Shown: positions 36,989 through 48,769 of the stretch, one piece after another
Numbering within the stretch: the stretch's first letter is position 1
Layout: every line of letters begins with the position of its first letter
Source of the DNA: Hydrogenophaga sp.
Lineage (GTDB): Bacteria > Pseudomonadota > Gammaproteobacteria > Burkholderiales > Burkholderiaceae_C
Assembly (NCBI RefSeq): GCF_019264445.1
Contig: NZ_JAHVAB010000044.1
Coordinates: forward strand, 1 to 64,000
DNA: 64,000 nt
Direction: 5' to 3'
Translations under genes and position numbers: made by a program
Notes under the pieces: generated by a model
What the model saw: only the letters and a program-made list of their open reading frames with translations
What the model was told of the DNA's origin: nothing
Databases searched by the model: none

Positions 36989-37309
36989 TCAGGCTCCCTT
37001 TTGCTTCTCGAAACCGAGAATCTCCGCGGTCTTTTTGTCGACCTCTTCGCGAAGCGCCTTGCCTGGCTTGAAGTGCGGCACCCGTTTCTCCGGGATCATC
37101 ACGCTCTCGCCGGAGCGAGGGTTGCGGCCAATGCGCGGCGAACGCCGGTTCACGGAAAAACTGCCAAACCCACGGATCTCGATGCGATGGCCTTTCACCA
37201 GCGCATCGCCCATGGCGTCCAGGATCGCCTTGACGGCGAACTCGGCGTCGCGATGGGTCAACTGGCTGAAACGGCTGGCCAGGGCTTCAACAAGGTCGCT
37301 GCGGGTCAT
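36989..37309 (-). CDS. ihfB: Integration host factor subunit beta
   Basis: DNA-bending nucleoid protein subunit, 106 residues. Family features: [17 protein letters not shown] at the N-terminus, the [24 protein letters not shown] arm that enters the minor groove, and [14 protein letters not shown]. It follows rpsA by 86 bp, as in many Proteobacteria. Relevant here because IHF assists sigma-54 promoters such as that of glnA. Confidence 0.97.
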   Translation of the reverse strand: MTRSDLVEALASRFSQLTHRDAEFAVKAILDAMGDALVKGHRIEIRGFGSFSVNRRSPRIGRNPRSGESVMIPEKRVPHFKPGKALREEVDKKTAEILGFEKQKGA

Positions 37310-37395
37310 GTGATCGTGTGGGGGTGGGCATCAACGCCAGCGAAGACGCTGTCCGGATGGACAAGCGCTTCGCCTTGCGTCGAACCAGTTCGACT

Positions 37396-39081
37396 TCAGT
37401 TCTGGTTGTTGTCCAGCTTGGCGCGCAGCAGTGCGCCCAGGCTCGTGGTGCCAGCGTTCTCGCGGGAAGACTGCTGGCTCAGGCTGGCCATCGCTTCTTG
37501 CTGGTCGGCAGCGTCCTTCGCCTTGATGGACAGCTGGATGTTGCGGGTCTTGCGATCCACGTTGACCACCACAGCGTTGACTTCGTCGCCTTCCTTGAGC
37601 ACGTTGCGCGCATCTTCCACGCGGTCACGGCTGATTTCGCTGGCGCGCAGGTAACCCAGCACGTCTTCGCCCAGATCGATTTCAGCGCCCTTGGCGTCCA
37701 CGGTCTTGACCTTGCCGGTCACGATCGAGCCCTTGTCGTTGACCGACACGAAGGTGGTGAACGGGTCGCCATCGAGTTGCTTGATGCCCAGAGAAATGCG
37801 CTCGCGCTCGACATCGATCGCCAGCACGATGGCTTCGACTTCCTGGCCCTTCTTGTAGTTGCGCACGGCGGCTTCGCCGGCTTCGTTCCAAGACAGGTCC
37901 GACAGGTGAACCAGGCCGTCGATACCAGCGGCCAGACCCACGAACACGCCAAAGTCGGTGATCGACTTGATCGGGCCCTTGACGCGGTCGCCGCGCTTGG
38001 TCTGCTCTGCAAACTCGTGCCATGGGTTGGCGCGGCACTGCTTCATGCCCAGAGAAATGCGGCGCTTGTCTTCGTCGATGTCGAGCACCATGACTTCGAC
38101 TTCGTCACCCAGCGACACCAGCTTGGAGGGTGCCACGTTCTTGTTGGTCCAGTCCATTTCGGACACGTGCACCAGGCCTTCGATGCCTGGCTCGAGTTCC
38201 ACGAACGCGCCGTAGTCGGCGATGTTGGTGATCTTGCCGAACATGCGGGTGCCTTGCGGGTAGCGGCGCGAAACGCCCATCCATGGGTCATCACCCATTT
38301 GCTTCAGGCCCAGCGAGACGCGGTGCTTCTCGGTGTCGAACTTGAGGATCTTGGCGGTGATTTCCTGACCGGCCGTGACCACTTCGCTCGGGTGACGCAC
38401 GCGGCGCCATGCCATGTCGGTGATGTGCAGCAGGCCGTCGATGCCGCCGAGGTCCACGAACGCACCGTATTCGGTGATGTTCTTGACCACGCCGTGCACG
38501 ATGGCGCCTTCCTTCAGGGTGTCCATCAGCTTGGCGCGCTCTTCGCCCATGGAGGCTTCCACCACGGCACGGCGGCTCAGCACCACGTTGTTGCGCTTGC
38601 GGTCCAGCTTGATGACCTTGAATTCCAGGGTCTTGTTTTCGTACGGGGTCAGGTCCTTGGTCGGACGGCTGTCGACCAGCGAACCCGGCAGGAACGCGCT
38701 GATGCCGTTGACCATGACCTTGAGGCCGCCCTTGACCTTGCTGGAGGTCGTACCGGTGACGAACTCGCCGGACTCGAGCGCTTTCTCCAGCGACATCCAC
38801 GAAGCCAGACGCTTGGCCTTGTCGCGCGACAACAGGGTGTCGCCGAAGCCGTTTTCGACGGAGTCGATGGCCACCGACACGAAGTCGCCGACCTGCACTT
38901 CGAGTTCGCCCTGGTCGTTCTTGAATTCGGCGAGCGGCACGTAGGCTTCGGACTTGAGGCCAGCGTTGACCACCACGTGGTTGTGTTCGATGCGAACCAC
39001 CTCGGCGGTGATGACTTCGCCCGAGCGCATTTCGGCGCGTTTCAGGGACTCTTCAAACAGGGCGGCAAAAGATTCAGACAT
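37396..39081 (-). CDS. rpsA: 30S ribosomal protein S1
   Basis: mRNA-binding ribosomal protein required for translation initiation, 561 residues with six S1 RNA-binding repeats; the repeats show [39 protein letters not shown] and [23 protein letters not shown] 39081 gives [13 protein letters not shown], the conserved start. The 184-bp region upstream may carry an S1 autoregulatory leader; I saw no terminator between it and aroA-cmk. Confidence 0.98.
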   Translation of the reverse strand: MSESFAALFEESLKRAEMRSGEVITAEVVRIEHNHVVVNAGLKSEAYVPLAEFKNDQGELEVQVGDFVSVAIDSVENGFGDTLLSRDKAKRLASWMSLEKALESGEFVTGTTSSKVKGGLKVMVNGISAFLPGSLVDSRPTKDLTPYENKTLEFKVIKLDRKRNNVVLSRRAVVEASMGEERAKLMDTLKEGAIVHGVVKNITEYGAFVDLGGIDGLLHITDMAWRRVRHPSEVVTAGQEITAKILKFDTEKHRVSLGLKQMGDDPWMGVSRRYPQGTRMFGKITNIADYGAFVELEPGIEGLVHVSEMDWTNKNVAPSKLVSLGDEVEVMVLDIDEDKRRISLGMKQCRANPWHEFAEQTKRGDRVKGPIKSITDFGVFVGLAAGIDGLVHLSDLSWNEAGEAAVRNYKKGQEVEAIVLAIDVERERISLGIKQLDGDPFTTFVSVNDKGSIVTGKVKTVDAKGAEIDLGEDVLGYLRASEISRDRVEDARNVLKEGDEVNAVVVNVDRKTRNIQLSIKAKDAADQQEAMASLSQQSSRENAGTTSLGALLRAKLDNNQN

Positions 39082-39265
39082 TGAATTTCCTAAACCACTC
39101 AGCGTCGACGCAAGACATCCGGCTGGGCCGGCTGGCGCAGAAAACGACGTATGGGTGGTGTTGACATTGCGGTGCGTGACACCGCGGGGTTAAGTGAAAA
39201 GAACCATCAAGCATGCGGGCTGGGAGCGCCCGGCGGTGCCGTCTGGGCCATCAAGGATGGCGTGT

Positions 39266-41317
39266 TCAGTTGCCCGAAAACGCCGTTTTGCTGTGCCACC
39301 AGTCCAACACCTGCTGCACCGATTGATCGATGTCCATGCCGGAGTTGTCCAGTTGCATAGCGTCTTCGGCGGGCTTGAGTGGTGCGTGTGTGCGGGATGT
39401 GTCCCTCAGATCGCGCGCCTTCAAGTCCCCCAGAAGGTCTGCGATGTTAGCAGCAAATCCCTTTGAAATCAATTGCTTATGTCGTCGAAGGGCCCGCTGC
39501 TCTGTGCTGGCCGTGAGAAACACCTTCATCTGCGCGTCGGGGAAGATGACGGTGCCCATGTCTCGCCCGTCCGCGACAAGGCCCGGGAGTCGCCGGAAGG
39601 CGTGTTGCAGGTCCAGCAGGGCAGCCCGCACTGCCGGCACGGCAGACACCCGCGAGGCGGCCATGCCTGCGGCTTCAGTGCGCAGGTCGTCGGTCACGTC
39701 CTGGCCTTCGAACAGCGTTCGCAAACCATCAAAGCGCACCTGCAGGCTCGCGGCCAGCTCTCCCAGCCGCATCTGCTGCTGTGGGTCTTTGAGATCGGCT
39801 TCGCCGGTCGACAAACCTGCCCGTTCGGCGGCCAGTCCGACCAGTCGGTACAACACGCCGGAATCCAGGAGGTGGTAGCCCAGTCTTGCGGCGACCTCTG
39901 CAGACAGCGTGCCCTTGCCCGACGCGGTGGGCCCGTCGACGCAGATCACGGGAATGTGCTCAACCGGTGTGACGCAGCACTCGAAGAGCGTTTCGAAGTA
40001 GTCGGGAAAGGTTTTGGCGACGCACTTGGGGTCTTCAATCCGAACCGGCAACCGGGCTGGATTGAAGGCGGCCAGCGAAAAGCACATGGCGACGCGGTGG
40101 TCGTCGTAGGTGTGGATCGATGCAGCTCGCCACGCATGAGGACTTGCAGGCGGCGTGATGCGGATGTAGTCCGCCCCTTCTTCTACCGACGCGCCGAGCT
40201 TGCGGCATTCGGTGGCCATGGCGGCAATGCGATCGGTTTCCTTCACGCGCCAGCTGCCAATGTTGCGCAAGGTGGTGGTGCCTTCGGCGTAGAGCGCCAT
40301 GACCGCCAGCGTCATGGCGGCGTCCGGGATGTGGTTGCAATCCAGGTCGATGGCCTTCAGGGGCCAGTCGCCGCGTTCAATGTGCAGGCTGTTGGCTTCG
40401 CCGGTGATGCGTGCGCCCATCAGACGCGCTGCGTCCACGAACAGAATGTCGCCCTGGATGGACGAGAGGCCCACACCTTCGATGGTGATGCCTCGGGAGC
40501 CCGGCGCGGCAGCAGCGATGGCGCCCAGGCCAATGAAGTAGCTGGCCGATGAGGCGTCGCCTTCCACTGCGATACGACCTGGCGATTGGTAGCGACTGCC
40601 GGCCGGGATGGTGAAGCGTTGCCATCCGTCTCGCTGTACGGCCACACCGAAACGCGCCAGCAGATTGACCGTGATTTCAATGTACGGGCGCGAGATCAAC
40701 TCGCCCGCGACCTCAATGACCACATCCTGCTTGTGTGCCACGAGTGGCAGCGCGAGCAGCAGGGCGGTGAGGAACTGGCTGGAGACATCGCCCCGCACGC
40801 GAATGGGTCGGTCCAGCTGCAGGGGTGAGGTCTGACCGTTGCCGAGTTTGAGCGGGGGGAACCCTTCGTTGTTGAGGTAGACCACCGGACAGCCGAGCTG
40901 GCGCAACGCATCCACCAGATCACCGATGGGGCGCTCGTGCATGCGCGCGATGCCGCTGAGTTCAAAGGCGCCGCCATGCTGCGCTGCCAGCAGCGCCAGT
41001 GATGCGGTGAGCGGGCGCATCGCAGTGCCCGCGTTGCCCAGAAACAAATGGGCCTGCGCCACGGGAAGTTGGCCTCCCAGGCCCTGGATGCGGACCGCAC
41101 CGTCGGGCTGGGTTTCGATCCGGCAGCCCAGCTCTTGCAGGGCCTTGAGCATCACACGCGTGTCGTCCGAGTCGAGCAGGTCTGCGATATCGGTATGCCC
41201 ATCGCTCAATGCGGCGAGGAGCAGAACGCGATTGGAAATGCTCTTGGAGCCGGGCAGACGCACCGTACCGCCAGCGTTGGTCAGCGGTGGAATGTCGAGG
41301 AAGGAGGTGGGAAACAT
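39266..41317 (-). CDS. aroA-cmk: Fused EPSP synthase (AroA) and cytidylate kinase (Cmk)
   Basis: One continuous 683-residue frame. Residues 1 to about 445 are 3-phosphoshikimate 1-carboxyvinyltransferase ([42 protein letters not shown]), step six of the shikimate pathway. Residues from about 455 are CMP kinase ([27 protein letters not shown]). No stop or start separates them: the two catalytic domains are about ten residues apart (junction near base 39955). Such fusions are known in Comamonadaceae. It lies 35 bp after tyrA. Confidence 0.95.
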   Translation of the reverse strand: MFPTSFLDIPPLTNAGGTVRLPGSKSISNRVLLLAALSDGHTDIADLLDSDDTRVMLKALQELGCRIETQPDGAVRIQGLGGQLPVAQAHLFLGNAGTAMRPLTASLALLAAQHGGAFELSGIARMHERPIGDLVDALRQLGCPVVYLNNEGFPPLKLGNGQTSPLQLDRPIRVRGDVSSQFLTALLLALPLVAHKQDVVIEVAGELISRPYIEITVNLLARFGVAVQRDGWQRFTIPAGSRYQSPGRIAVEGDASSASYFIGLGAIAAAAPGSRGITIEGVGLSSIQGDILFVDAARLMGARITGEANSLHIERGDWPLKAIDLDCNHIPDAAMTLAVMALYAEGTTTLRNIGSWRVKETDRIAAMATECRKLGASVEEGADYIRITPPASPHAWRAASIHTYDDHRVAMCFSLAAFNPARLPVRIEDPKCVAKTFPDYFETLFECCVTPVEHIPVICVDGPTASGKGTLSAEVAARLGYHLLDSGVLYRLVGLAAERAGLSTGEADLKDPQQQMRLGELAASLQVRFDGLRTLFEGQDVTDDLRTEAAGMAASRVSAVPAVRAALLDLQHAFRRLPGLVADGRDMGTVIFPDAQMKVFLTASTEQRALRRHKQLISKGFAANIADLLGDLKARDLRDTSRTHAPLKPAEDAMQLDNSGMDIDQSVQQVLDWWHSKTAFSGN

Positions 41318-41352
41318 GCGCGGAAGTTGGAAAGCGCTGCCACGGGCAGCGC

Positions 41353-42234
41353 TCAGGTGCGGGGCTTGACGGCCGTCATGCGCCAGCGCGCGCGCGCGCT
41401 GCTGGCTTGTTCGATCAAGGTTTCGAGTGCATCCGGGTTGCCGGCATTGATGGCTGTTTCCAGCGCATGAAGCGCGCGCTGAAAGTGGCGCGACTGCGCC
41501 AGCAACTCTTCGCGGTTGGACATCAGGATGTCTCGCCAGACCGCGGGATCGCTGGCTGCGATGCGGGTGAAGTCGCGAAAGCCGGGGCCTGCCAGTGACA
41601 GGAAGTCCTGCCCCTGTGACTGGCTTTCGATGGCGTTCATCAGCGCAAACGACACCATATGCGGCAGGTGGCTCACAGCCGCGTAGGCGGCGTCGTGCGC
41701 TTCCGGGGACATGTGCTTGACGTGGCAACCCAGCGCGGTCCAGAGCTGATTCGCCTTCTCGAGCTGGGCCGTCAGTGTTCGCTCGATGGGCGTGAGGATG
41801 ACCTGGCGACCGTGGTAGAGCTCGGCGTCTGCGTGCTCGACGCCGGCCACTTCCTTGCCTGCAATCGGGTGAGCCGGAACGAACACGCCGACCTGGTCCT
41901 TGAGCACGCGTCGCGCGGCGTCGATCACTTCCCGTTTGGTCGACCCGACGTCCATGATCAGCACATTGCTGCGCACCAGGTGCCGAATGGCCTTGAACGT
42001 CGCTTCAGTGGCCGAGACGGGCACCGCCAGAAGCACGAGGTCAGCGCCAGACACCGCCAGCAGCGCCGATGGCGCTTCCACATCGATCACGCCGAGTTGT
42101 CGGGCGCGTTCGGTGGTGGAGGGCGATTTGCTGTATCCCACCACGCGCTTGACCAGACCGGCCCGCTTGAGAGCGAGCGCGAACGAGCCGCCCATCATGC
42201 CGCAGCCGATCAGTCCCAATTGTTCAAACATCAT
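41353..42234 (-). CDS. tyrA: Prephenate dehydrogenase
   Basis: Oxidative decarboxylation of prephenate (or arogenate) in tyrosine synthesis. The 293-residue protein has the NAD(P)-binding [13 protein letters not shown] (8-20), DVGSTKREV and the [10 protein letters not shown] active-site block. Starts with two consecutive ATGs; the first (42234) overlaps the pheA stop, so translation is coupled. No chorismate mutase domain is present, that activity being supplied by pheA. Confidence 0.94.
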   Translation of the reverse strand: MMFEQLGLIGCGMMGGSFALALKRAGLVKRVVGYSKSPSTTERARQLGVIDVEAPSALLAVSGADLVLLAVPVSATEATFKAIRHLVRSNVLIMDVGSTKREVIDAARRVLKDQVGVFVPAHPIAGKEVAGVEHADAELYHGRQVILTPIERTLTAQLEKANQLWTALGCHVKHMSPEAHDAAYAAVSHLPHMVSFALMNAIESQSQGQDFLSLAGPGFRDFTRIAASDPAVWRDILMSNREELLAQSRHFQRALHALETAINAGNPDALETLIEQASSARARWRMTAVKPRT

Positions 42235-43328
42235 TCGTTCACCGGGTAAGCACCCAGAACCTTGTAGAACGCACAAAGGCCCTGCAGTTCTCTGAGCGCA
42301 GCGGCCACGTGCGGCTGCGAGGGATGGCCAGCGATATCGATGTAGAAGTAGTACTCCCATTGCCCGGACTTGGCCGGGCGGGACTCAAACCGAGTCATGG
42401 ATACGCCGTTGTTCTTGAGGGGCACGAGAAGGTCATGCACAGCGCCAGGACGGTTGGGCACCGACACCACGAGGCTGGTGCAGTCGCGCCCGGAAGCGGG
42501 TGGCATGGCGAGGGTCTGTGGTAGCGCAATCACGGCGAACCGGGTGCGGTTGTAGGCCTCGTCCTGAATGGCGTGCGACACGATGTTCAGTCCGAACTGG
42601 GCCGCTGCGCGCTCGCTGGCCAAGCCGGCCCACGAAGGGTTCTCTGCCGCCAGTCGCGCGCCCTCGGCATTGCTGGAGACGGCACGCCGTTCGGCATCGG
42701 GCAAGTGCTGCGAGAGCCAGTGCTGGCACTGGGCAAGTGCCTGTGGGTGCGCCATCACCACTTCGATGCCATCGAGATGGTTGAGCTGGCGCAGCAGGTT
42801 GTGCCGCACCAGCAGGCTGACTTCGCCCACCACGTGTACCGGCGAGCGCAGGAACAGATCGAGCGAACGCGCAACCACCCCTTCTGTGGAGTTCTCCATG
42901 CCGACCACGCCAAACTGCGCCGTGCCCGCTGCGGTGGCATGGAACACCTCGTCGAAGTTGGCACAGTAGATCAGGTTGGCGGCACTGCCGAAGAACTCGA
43001 TCGCCGCCTGCTCGCAGAACGTGCCTTGCGGCCCCAGAACGGCCACCCGTTGCGGCGCCTCGAGGGCAAGGCAGGCCGACATGATTTCCCGCCAGATGGC
43101 GCCCACATGCTGATTGAGCAGTGGCCCCTGGTTGGCTTTCTGAATCTTCTCGATGACCTGTGCCACTCGGTCGGGCCGGAAGAAGGGGGATCCTTCTGCC
43201 CGCTTGATGTCGCCGACCTCTTCGGCCACGCGAGCGCGCTGGTTGAGCAGTGCCAGCAATTGCTGATCGAGCGCATCAATCTGGATGCGCAGAGCACCCA
43301 GGGCTTCAGACTGTGAGGGGGCTGTCAT
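42231..43328 (-). CDS. pheA: Bifunctional chorismate mutase/prephenate dehydratase (P-protein)
   Basis: Phenylalanine-branch enzyme, 365 residues: AroQ chorismate mutase (about 8-95), prephenate dehydratase (about 96-275; VAVLGPQGTFCEQAA, ENSTEGVV) and a C-terminal ACT domain (about 285-360; SLVVSVPNRPGAVHDLL, ESRPAK) for Phe feedback inhibition. It follows serC by 4 bp and overlaps tyrA. The ATG at 43328 gives the proper N-terminus; the frame remains open upstream. Confidence 0.95.
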   Translation of the reverse strand: MTAPSQSEALGALRIQIDALDQQLLALLNQRARVAEEVGDIKRAEGSPFFRPDRVAQVIEKIQKANQGPLLNQHVGAIWREIMSACLALEAPQRVAVLGPQGTFCEQAAIEFFGSAANLIYCANFDEVFHATAAGTAQFGVVGMENSTEGVVARSLDLFLRSPVHVVGEVSLLVRHNLLRQLNHLDGIEVVMAHPQALAQCQHWLSQHLPDAERRAVSSNAEGARLAAENPSWAGLASERAAAQFGLNIVSHAIQDEAYNRTRFAVIALPQTLAMPPASGRDCTSLVVSVPNRPGAVHDLLVPLKNNGVSMTRFESRPAKSGQWEYYFYIDIAGHPSQPHVAAALRELQGLCAFYKVLGAYPVNE

Positions 43329-43332
43329 GGCT

Positions 43333-44439
43333 TCAGGCCTGTGTTTTTTCAAAGTGGCGCATGTAATCCACCAGCGCCTGGACACCCTCGATGGGCATGG
43401 CGTTGTAGATGCTCGCGCGCATGCCACCCACCGATTTGTGCCCTTTGAGTTGCAGCAGACCCGCCGACTTGGCGCCCGACAGGAAGGCGTCATTGCGCGA
43501 CTCGTCGCGCAGGAAGAAGGGCACGTTCATGCGCGACCGGCAGTTAACTGATACGTCGTTGTGGTACAGCGCAGACTGATCGATGTAGCTGTACAGCAGG
43601 CTCGCCTTGGCAATGTTGCGCGCCTCCATGGCGGCCACACCCTGCAGCTTGCCCTCGGTCTGGCGCTTGAGCCATTGGAAGGTCAACCCCGCCATGTAGA
43701 TGGCGAAAGTGGGTGGCGTGTTGTACATCGAGTGGTTGTCTGCGACCGTCTTGTAGTCGAACGCCGTGGGGCATATCTGCATGGCATGGCCGAGCAAATC
43801 CTCGCGCACCACAACGAGCGTGAGTCCGGCAGGGCCGAGGTTCTTCTGAGCGCCGCCGAATGCGGCACCCACTCTCGACCAGTCCACGGGGCGCGAAGCC
43901 ACATGCGAAGAAAAGTCGATCACCAAGGGCACATCGCATCCGAGTGCCCGAAGGTCGGGCAGTTCCTGCATCTCGATACCGTTGATGGTTTCGTTGGTGC
44001 AGACGTGGACGTAGCGTGCGTCCTGGCCGAGTTGCCAGGTAGAAGGGGCTGGCAGCGATGTGTGGTGATCCGGCTCGTTGCTGGCGGCCACACGCGCCGT
44101 GCAGTAGCGGCGCGCTTCCTTGAATGACTTCTGACTCCAGCTGCCCGTGACCACGAAATCCACCGCTTCGCCGCGCGAGAGATTCAGCGGCACGATCGCG
44201 TTCTCGGCCAGCCCGCCACCCTGCATGAACAGGACGCGAAAATGCGCCGGGATGGCAAGCAGTTCGCGCAGGTCCGCTTCGGCCGTCTTCAGAATGGTGC
44301 CGAATTCCTGGCCGCGGTGGCTCATTTCCATCACGCTCATGCCGCTGCCGCGCCAGTCCAGCATTTCTGCCGCAGCCTGTTGCAGCACTTCTGCAGGCAT
44401 GGCGGCAGGGCCCGCCGAAAAGTTGTACGGGCGCGCCAT
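43333..44439 (-). CDS. serC: Phosphoserine aminotransferase
   Basis: PLP-dependent step in serine (and pyridoxal) synthesis; 368 residues. [19 protein letters not shown] start, [11 protein letters not shown], and the PLP-lysine block [15 protein letters not shown] are diagnostic. ATG 44439 overlaps the gyrA stop (ATGA type); an adjoining GTG at 44442 could also serve. Part of the gyrA-serC-pheA-tyrA-aroA/cmk chain. Confidence 0.96.
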   Translation of the reverse strand: MARPYNFSAGPAAMPAEVLQQAAAEMLDWRGSGMSVMEMSHRGQEFGTILKTAEADLRELLAIPAHFRVLFMQGGGLAENAIVPLNLSRGEAVDFVVTGSWSQKSFKEARRYCTARVAASNEPDHHTSLPAPSTWQLGQDARYVHVCTNETINGIEMQELPDLRALGCDVPLVIDFSSHVASRPVDWSRVGAAFGGAQKNLGPAGLTLVVVREDLLGHAMQICPTAFDYKTVADNHSMYNTPPTFAIYMAGLTFQWLKRQTEGKLQGVAAMEARNIAKASLLYSYIDQSALYHNDVSVNCRSRMNVPFFLRDESRNDAFLSGAKSAGLLQLKGHKSVGGMRASIYNAMPIEGVQALVDYMRHFEKTQA

Positions 44440-47078
44440 CACGCCTCTGTGCCCGTGTCGTCCGCCTCGCTCGAGTCACCCAGCTCGGGGACGTTCGCGT
44501 CGTTTTCAACAATGCGTTGAAGGCCTGAGAGCTCCGCGCCTTCATCGAGCGCGATGAGCGTGACGCCCTGCGTGGCGCGCCCCATTTCGCGAATTTCGGA
44601 GACGCGCGTGCGCACCAGAACGCCCTTGTCGGTGATGAGCATGATCTCATCGTCCGTATGCACCAGGGTGGCAGCCACCACCTTGCCATTGCGTTCGCTT
44701 TGCTGAATCGCGATCATCCCTTTGGTACCGCGACCGTGGCGCGTGTACTCGGTGATGGGTGTGCGCTTTCCGTAGCCGTTGATGGTGGCTGTGAGGACAC
44801 TCTGCGCCTCGTCTTCAGCGACCAGCATGGCGATGACACTTTGTGTGTCTTCAATCATCATGCCGCGGACACCTCGTGCGTTGCGCCCCATGGGGCGCAC
44901 GTCGTTCTCATCAAAGCGCACCGCTTTGCCGCCGTCGCTGAACAACATCACATCGTGCTGCCCGTCGGTGAGTGCTGCGCCGATCAGGAAGTCGCCCTCA
45001 TCAAGATCCACCGCAATGATGCCGGCCTTGCGTGGGTTGCTGAACTCGTCGAGGGCCGTCTTTTTGACTGTGCCCATCGAGGTGGCCATGAACACATAGC
45101 GGTCGGATGGGAAGGTCCGCATCTCGCCGGTCAATGGGAGAACGACGTTGATCTTTTCGCCTTCCTGCAGCGGAAACATGTTGACGATGGGACGCCCGCG
45201 CGAGCCACGCGAGCCTGCAGGAACCTCCCACACTTTGAGCCAATACAGCCGGCCGCGGTTGGAGAAACAAAGAATGTAGTCGTGCGTGTTCGCAATGAAG
45301 AGCTGATCGATCCAGTCATCTTCCTTGGTGGCCGTCGCCTGCTTGCCGCGGCCTCCACGTTTCTGCGCGCGGTACTCGGACAGGGGCTGGCTCTTGATGT
45401 AGCCGCTGTGGCTGAGCGTGACCACCATGTCGGTGGGCGTGATGAGGTCTTCCGTTGCCAAATCCTGGGCGTTGTGCTCGATCTCACTGCGGCGCGCGCC
45501 CAGTTTGGTCTGGCCGAACTCCTGTTTCACAACGGTCAGCTCATCCCCGATGATGGTCGACACGCGTTCCGGCTTGGACAGGATGTCCAGCAGATCGTCG
45601 ATCTCGCCCATCACTTCACGGTACTCGGCCACGATCTTGTCTTGCTCCAGCCCCGTGAGACGCTGCAAGCGCATTTGCAGGATTTCCTGCGCTTGCGTTT
45701 CAGACAGGCGGTAGAGGCCGTCCGTGCCCATGCCAAACGCCTTCTCCAGACCCTCCGGCCGGTAGTCGTCCGCGTTGATCACACCGCCATCTGCGCGCGT
45801 GCGGGTCAACATCTCACGCACCAGTTGGCTGTCCCAAGGCCGGGCCATCAGCTCTGCCTTCGCGACGGGTGGCGTCGGAGACTCGCGGATGATGCGGATG
45901 AAGTCGTCAATATTGGCCAACGCCACAGCGAGGCCTTCGAGCACATGGCCACGTTCGCGCGCCTTGCGCAGGTTGAACACGGTTCGCCGCGTGACCACTT
46001 CGCGGCGGTGCTCCAGAAAGACCTGGATCAGGTCTTTCAGGTTGCACAAGCGGGGCTGTCCATCCACCAGCGCCACCATGTTGATGCCAAACGTATCCTG
46101 CAGTTGCGTTTGCTTGTACAGGTTGTTGAGCACCACTTCAGGCACTTCGCCGCGCTTGAGCTCGATCACCAGACGCATTCCCGACTTGTCGGATTCGTCC
46201 TGAATGTGGCTGATCCCCTCGATTTTCTTCTCGTGCACGAGCTCGGCAATGCGCTCCTGCAGGGTCTTCTTGTTCACCTGGTAGGGCAGCTCATCCACGA
46301 TGATGGCTTGGCGCTGTCCTCGATCAATATCTTCAAAGTGGCACTTGGCGCGCATGACCACGCGACCGCGGCCTGTGCGATAGCCGTCTTTCACCCCGTT
46401 GATGCCGTAAATGATCCCCGCCGTCGGGAAATCGGGCGCGGGGATGATCTCCATCAGCTCATCGATCGAAGCCCCGGGGCTTTTGAGCAGGTGCAGGCAA
46501 GCGTCAACCACCTCGTTCAGGTTGTGCGGCGGAATGTTGGTGGCCATGCCCACCGCGATGCCCGCAGAGCCGTTCACGAGCAAATTGGGAAGTCGAGATG
46601 GCAAGACCAGAGGCTCCTTTTCAGAACCGTCGTAGTTGGGGCCGAAATTGACAGTCTCCTTGTCAATATCCGCCAACATTTCGTGCGCAATCTTCGACAG
46701 CCGGATTTCCGTGTAACGCATCGCAGCCGCGTTATCTCCGTCCACAGAGCCAAAGTTGCCCTGGCCATCGACCAGCATGTGCCTCAGTGAGAAGTCCTGT
46801 GCCATGCGGACGATGGTGTCGTACACCGCACTGTCGCCATGAGGGTGATACTTACCGATGACGTCGCCCACGATACGCGCCGACTTTTTGTAAGGGCGGT
46901 TCCAGTCGTTGTTGAGCTCGTGCATCGCAAACAACACCCGCCGATGGACCGGCTTGAGGCCGTCCCGTGCGTCTGGCAGAGCTCTCCCCACAATCACGCT
47001 CATTGCGTAGTCGAGGTAGCTTCTGCGCATCTCCTCTTCTAGACTGATAGGCAAGGTCTCTTTGGCAAACTGTGTCAT
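44439..47078 (-). CDS. gyrA: DNA gyrase subunit A
   Basis: Breakage-reunion subunit of gyrase, 879 residues. Catalytic Tyr122 lies in MRYTEIRLS, and the quinolone-resistance region reads GDSAVYD with Ser83 and Asp87, the susceptible residues, in exactly E. coli numbering. The C-terminal half has the beta-pinwheel repeats with the GyrA box ([10 protein letters not shown]). ATG 47078 gives [17 protein letters not shown]. No Shine-Dalgarno sequence is clear upstream, unusual for such a gene. First gene of the operon. Confidence 0.98.
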   Translation of the reverse strand: MTQFAKETLPISLEEEMRRSYLDYAMSVIVGRALPDARDGLKPVHRRVLFAMHELNNDWNRPYKKSARIVGDVIGKYHPHGDSAVYDTIVRMAQDFSLRHMLVDGQGNFGSVDGDNAAAMRYTEIRLSKIAHEMLADIDKETVNFGPNYDGSEKEPLVLPSRLPNLLVNGSAGIAVGMATNIPPHNLNEVVDACLHLLKSPGASIDELMEIIPAPDFPTAGIIYGINGVKDGYRTGRGRVVMRAKCHFEDIDRGQRQAIIVDELPYQVNKKTLQERIAELVHEKKIEGISHIQDESDKSGMRLVIELKRGEVPEVVLNNLYKQTQLQDTFGINMVALVDGQPRLCNLKDLIQVFLEHRREVVTRRTVFNLRKARERGHVLEGLAVALANIDDFIRIIRESPTPPVAKAELMARPWDSQLVREMLTRTRADGGVINADDYRPEGLEKAFGMGTDGLYRLSETQAQEILQMRLQRLTGLEQDKIVAEYREVMGEIDDLLDILSKPERVSTIIGDELTVVKQEFGQTKLGARRSEIEHNAQDLATEDLITPTDMVVTLSHSGYIKSQPLSEYRAQKRGGRGKQATATKEDDWIDQLFIANTHDYILCFSNRGRLYWLKVWEVPAGSRGSRGRPIVNMFPLQEGEKINVVLPLTGEMRTFPSDRYVFMATSMGTVKKTALDEFSNPRKAGIIAVDLDEGDFLIGAALTDGQHDVMLFSDGGKAVRFDENDVRPMGRNARGVRGMMIEDTQSVIAMLVAEDEAQSVLTATINGYGKRTPITEYTRHGRGTKGMIAIQQSERNGKVVAATLVHTDDEIMLITDKGVLVRTRVSEIREMGRATQGVTLIALDEGAELSGLQRIVENDANVPELGDSSEADDTGTEA

Positions 47079-47338
47079 GAGCGAGGAGTGAGGTGCGTGT
47101 GTTGGCCTGTTGGCAGCCCAAGATTTTACGCGGCATGCTCCCTGCGTCAGTCCGCGCTTGTTTGTTGTGCTTCTGCAACGAATGCTTCGAGGCGCTGTGC
47201 AGCATGGTCGCGCTACCGCGGCCTGACCGTCGGTCAATACGAGCTTGTGGCACAATAAATTCCAGCGTTTTTAGTGGTGGTCACTTGAAGCGTCGTTTTT
47301 GTCACGCAGTCTGTCTGCGGCTTATATAGAGGAAAACC
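47079..47338. promoter_or_regulatory. Divergent 260-bp region between gyrA and the ompA-like gene
   Basis: No gene. On the plus strand an A/T-rich CACAATAAAT at 47251-47260 could hold a -10 for the ompA-like gene, followed by a long leader with a small hairpin CGCAG-TCTGT-CTGCG (47305-47319) and the AGAGGA ribosome binding site (47328-47333). A gyrA promoter is expected too but not recognised. Confidence 0.4.
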
Positions 47339-47992
47339 ATGAAAAAACTTAACAAAGTGGCAATGCTTTTGGCAACCGCCGCCATGGCAACGGCCGCTGG
47401 CGCCCAAACCATCGACAACTGGCGCAATGGCACCAGCGAGCTGGTCTGGAAAAACGGCACGAATGAACTCTGCTGGCGCGATGCCAACTGGACGCCTGCC
47501 ACCGCTGCTCAAGGCTGCGACGGCGCGATTGTTCCGGCTGCTGCTCCTGCACCGGCTCCCGCACCAGCTCCGGCACCAGCACCCGCTGCTGCGCCTGCAC
47601 CGGCTCCTGCACCAGCCCCCGCACCCGCTCCAGTGGCGTCCAAAGTGACCTACGCCGCTGACGCTTTCTTTGATTTCGACAAGGCTGTGCTGAAGCCCGA
47701 AGGCAAAGCCAAGCTGGACGATCTGGCTGGCAAGGTGTCTGGTATCGCTCTGGAAGTCGTGATCGCTGTGGGTCACACCGACTCCACCGGCGCTGCTGGC
47801 TACAACCAAGCCCTGTCGAACCGCCGTGCTGAAGCTGTTAAGGCTTACCTGGTCAGCAAGGGCATCGAAAGCAACCGCATCTACACCGAAGGCAAGGGCC
47901 TGACCCAGCCGGTGGCAGACAACAAGACCAAAGAAGGCCGCGCCAAGAACCGCCGCGTGGAAGTCGAAGTGGTCGGCACCCGCAAGAACTGA
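47339..47992 (+). CDS. OmpA family outer-membrane protein with Pro-Ala linker
   Basis: 217-residue protein: signal peptide (1-22, GAQ), a short unique domain (23-62, with two Cys and repeated ELVW/ELCW), a Pro/Ala repeat linker (about 66-98), and a C-terminal OmpA domain (about 103-217; FFDFDKAVLKPEGKAKLDDLA, VGHTDSTGAAGYNQALSNRRAEAV, NRRVEVEVVG) that binds peptidoglycan. It lacks an eight-stranded barrel, so it is an OmpA-C protein that anchors the envelope rather than a porin. A strong terminator follows. Confidence 0.93.
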   Translation: MKKLNKVAMLLATAAMATAAGAQTIDNWRNGTSELVWKNGTNELCWRDANWTPATAAQGCDGAIVPAAAPAPAPAPAPAPAPAAAPAPAPAPAPAPAPVASKVTYAADAFFDFDKAVLKPEGKAKLDDLAGKVSGIALEVVIAVGHTDSTGAAGYNQALSNRRAEAVKAYLVSKGIESNRIYTEGKGLTQPVADNKTKEGRAKNRRVEVEVVGTRKN

Positions 47993-48011
47993 ACTGGTTC
48001 TGTGCTGAACT

Positions 48012-48038
48012 AAAAACCGCGCTTCGGCGCGGTTTTTT
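48012..48038 (+). terminator. Rho-independent terminator after the ompA-like gene
   Basis: AAAAACCGCGC - TTCG - GCGCGGTTTTT, an 11-bp stem with a stable TTCG tetraloop and T-run, 20 bp past the stop. Because the left arm starts with A-run, it may also terminate in the opposite direction. Confidence 0.95.
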
Positions 48039-48061
48039 ATTGTGCTGACGATAATCACGCC

Positions 48062-48769
48062 ATGAACTCCAACGTCAATGCCGATCCCGCCGAACTCGCC
48101 AAATTTTCTGACCTGGCCCATCGCTGGTGGGATCCCGAAAGTGAATTTCGACCTTTGCATCAAATCAACCCACTCCGCTTGGAATGGATTGATCGATTGG
48201 CGGGATTGGCAGGCAAACGCGTGGTCGATATTGGGTGTGGCGGCGGAATTTTGTCGGACTCGATGGCGCGCAAGGGCGCGAAGGTAACCGGGATTGATCT
48301 CTCTGCCAAGGCGCTGCGTGTGGCGCAATTGCACGCACTTGAAGCGGGTACCTCCAATGTCAGCTATCAAGAGATCAGTGCCGAGGCCATGGCGCAGGAG
48401 CATCCCGGTGAGTTTGATGTTGTGACGTGCATGGAGATGTTGGAGCACGTCCCCGATCCTGGGTCGGTGGTGAGGGCGTGTTCGACGTTGGTCAAACCGG
48501 GGGGGTGGGTGTTTCTATCCACCCTGAATCGCAACCCCAAGGCTTTTTTGTTTGCGATCCTGGGGGCTGAGTATGTGTTGCAGTTGCTGCCGAAGGGCAC
48601 GCACGAGTATGCGAAGTTCATACGGCCGAGCGAGTTGGCTGCGCATTGCAGATCCGCCGATCTCGCTGTCGAGCAGACGCGCGGCATGCAGTACAACCCT
48701 TTGACGAGGCGCTACTGGCTCGATGAAGACACCAGCGTGAACTACCTGTTCGCCACACGCCGGTCATGA
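48062..48769 (+). CDS. ubiG: Ubiquinone biosynthesis O-methyltransferase UbiG
   Basis: SAM-dependent methylation of the two ring hydroxyls in ubiquinone synthesis, 235 residues. N-terminal [32 protein letters not shown] motif [16 protein letters not shown] (54-69), motif post I GIDLS, and [19 protein letters not shown] are diagnostic. Its stop overlaps the gph start by 4 bp (ATGA). Confidence 0.96.
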   Translation: MNSNVNADPAELAKFSDLAHRWWDPESEFRPLHQINPLRLEWIDRLAGLAGKRVVDIGCGGGILSDSMARKGAKVTGIDLSAKALRVAQLHALEAGTSNVSYQEISAEAMAQEHPGEFDVVTCMEMLEHVPDPGSVVRACSTLVKPGGWVFLSTLNRNPKAFLFAILGAEYVLQLLPKGTHEYAKFIRPSELAAHCRSADLAVEQTRGMQYNPLTRRYWLDEDTSVNYLFATRRS

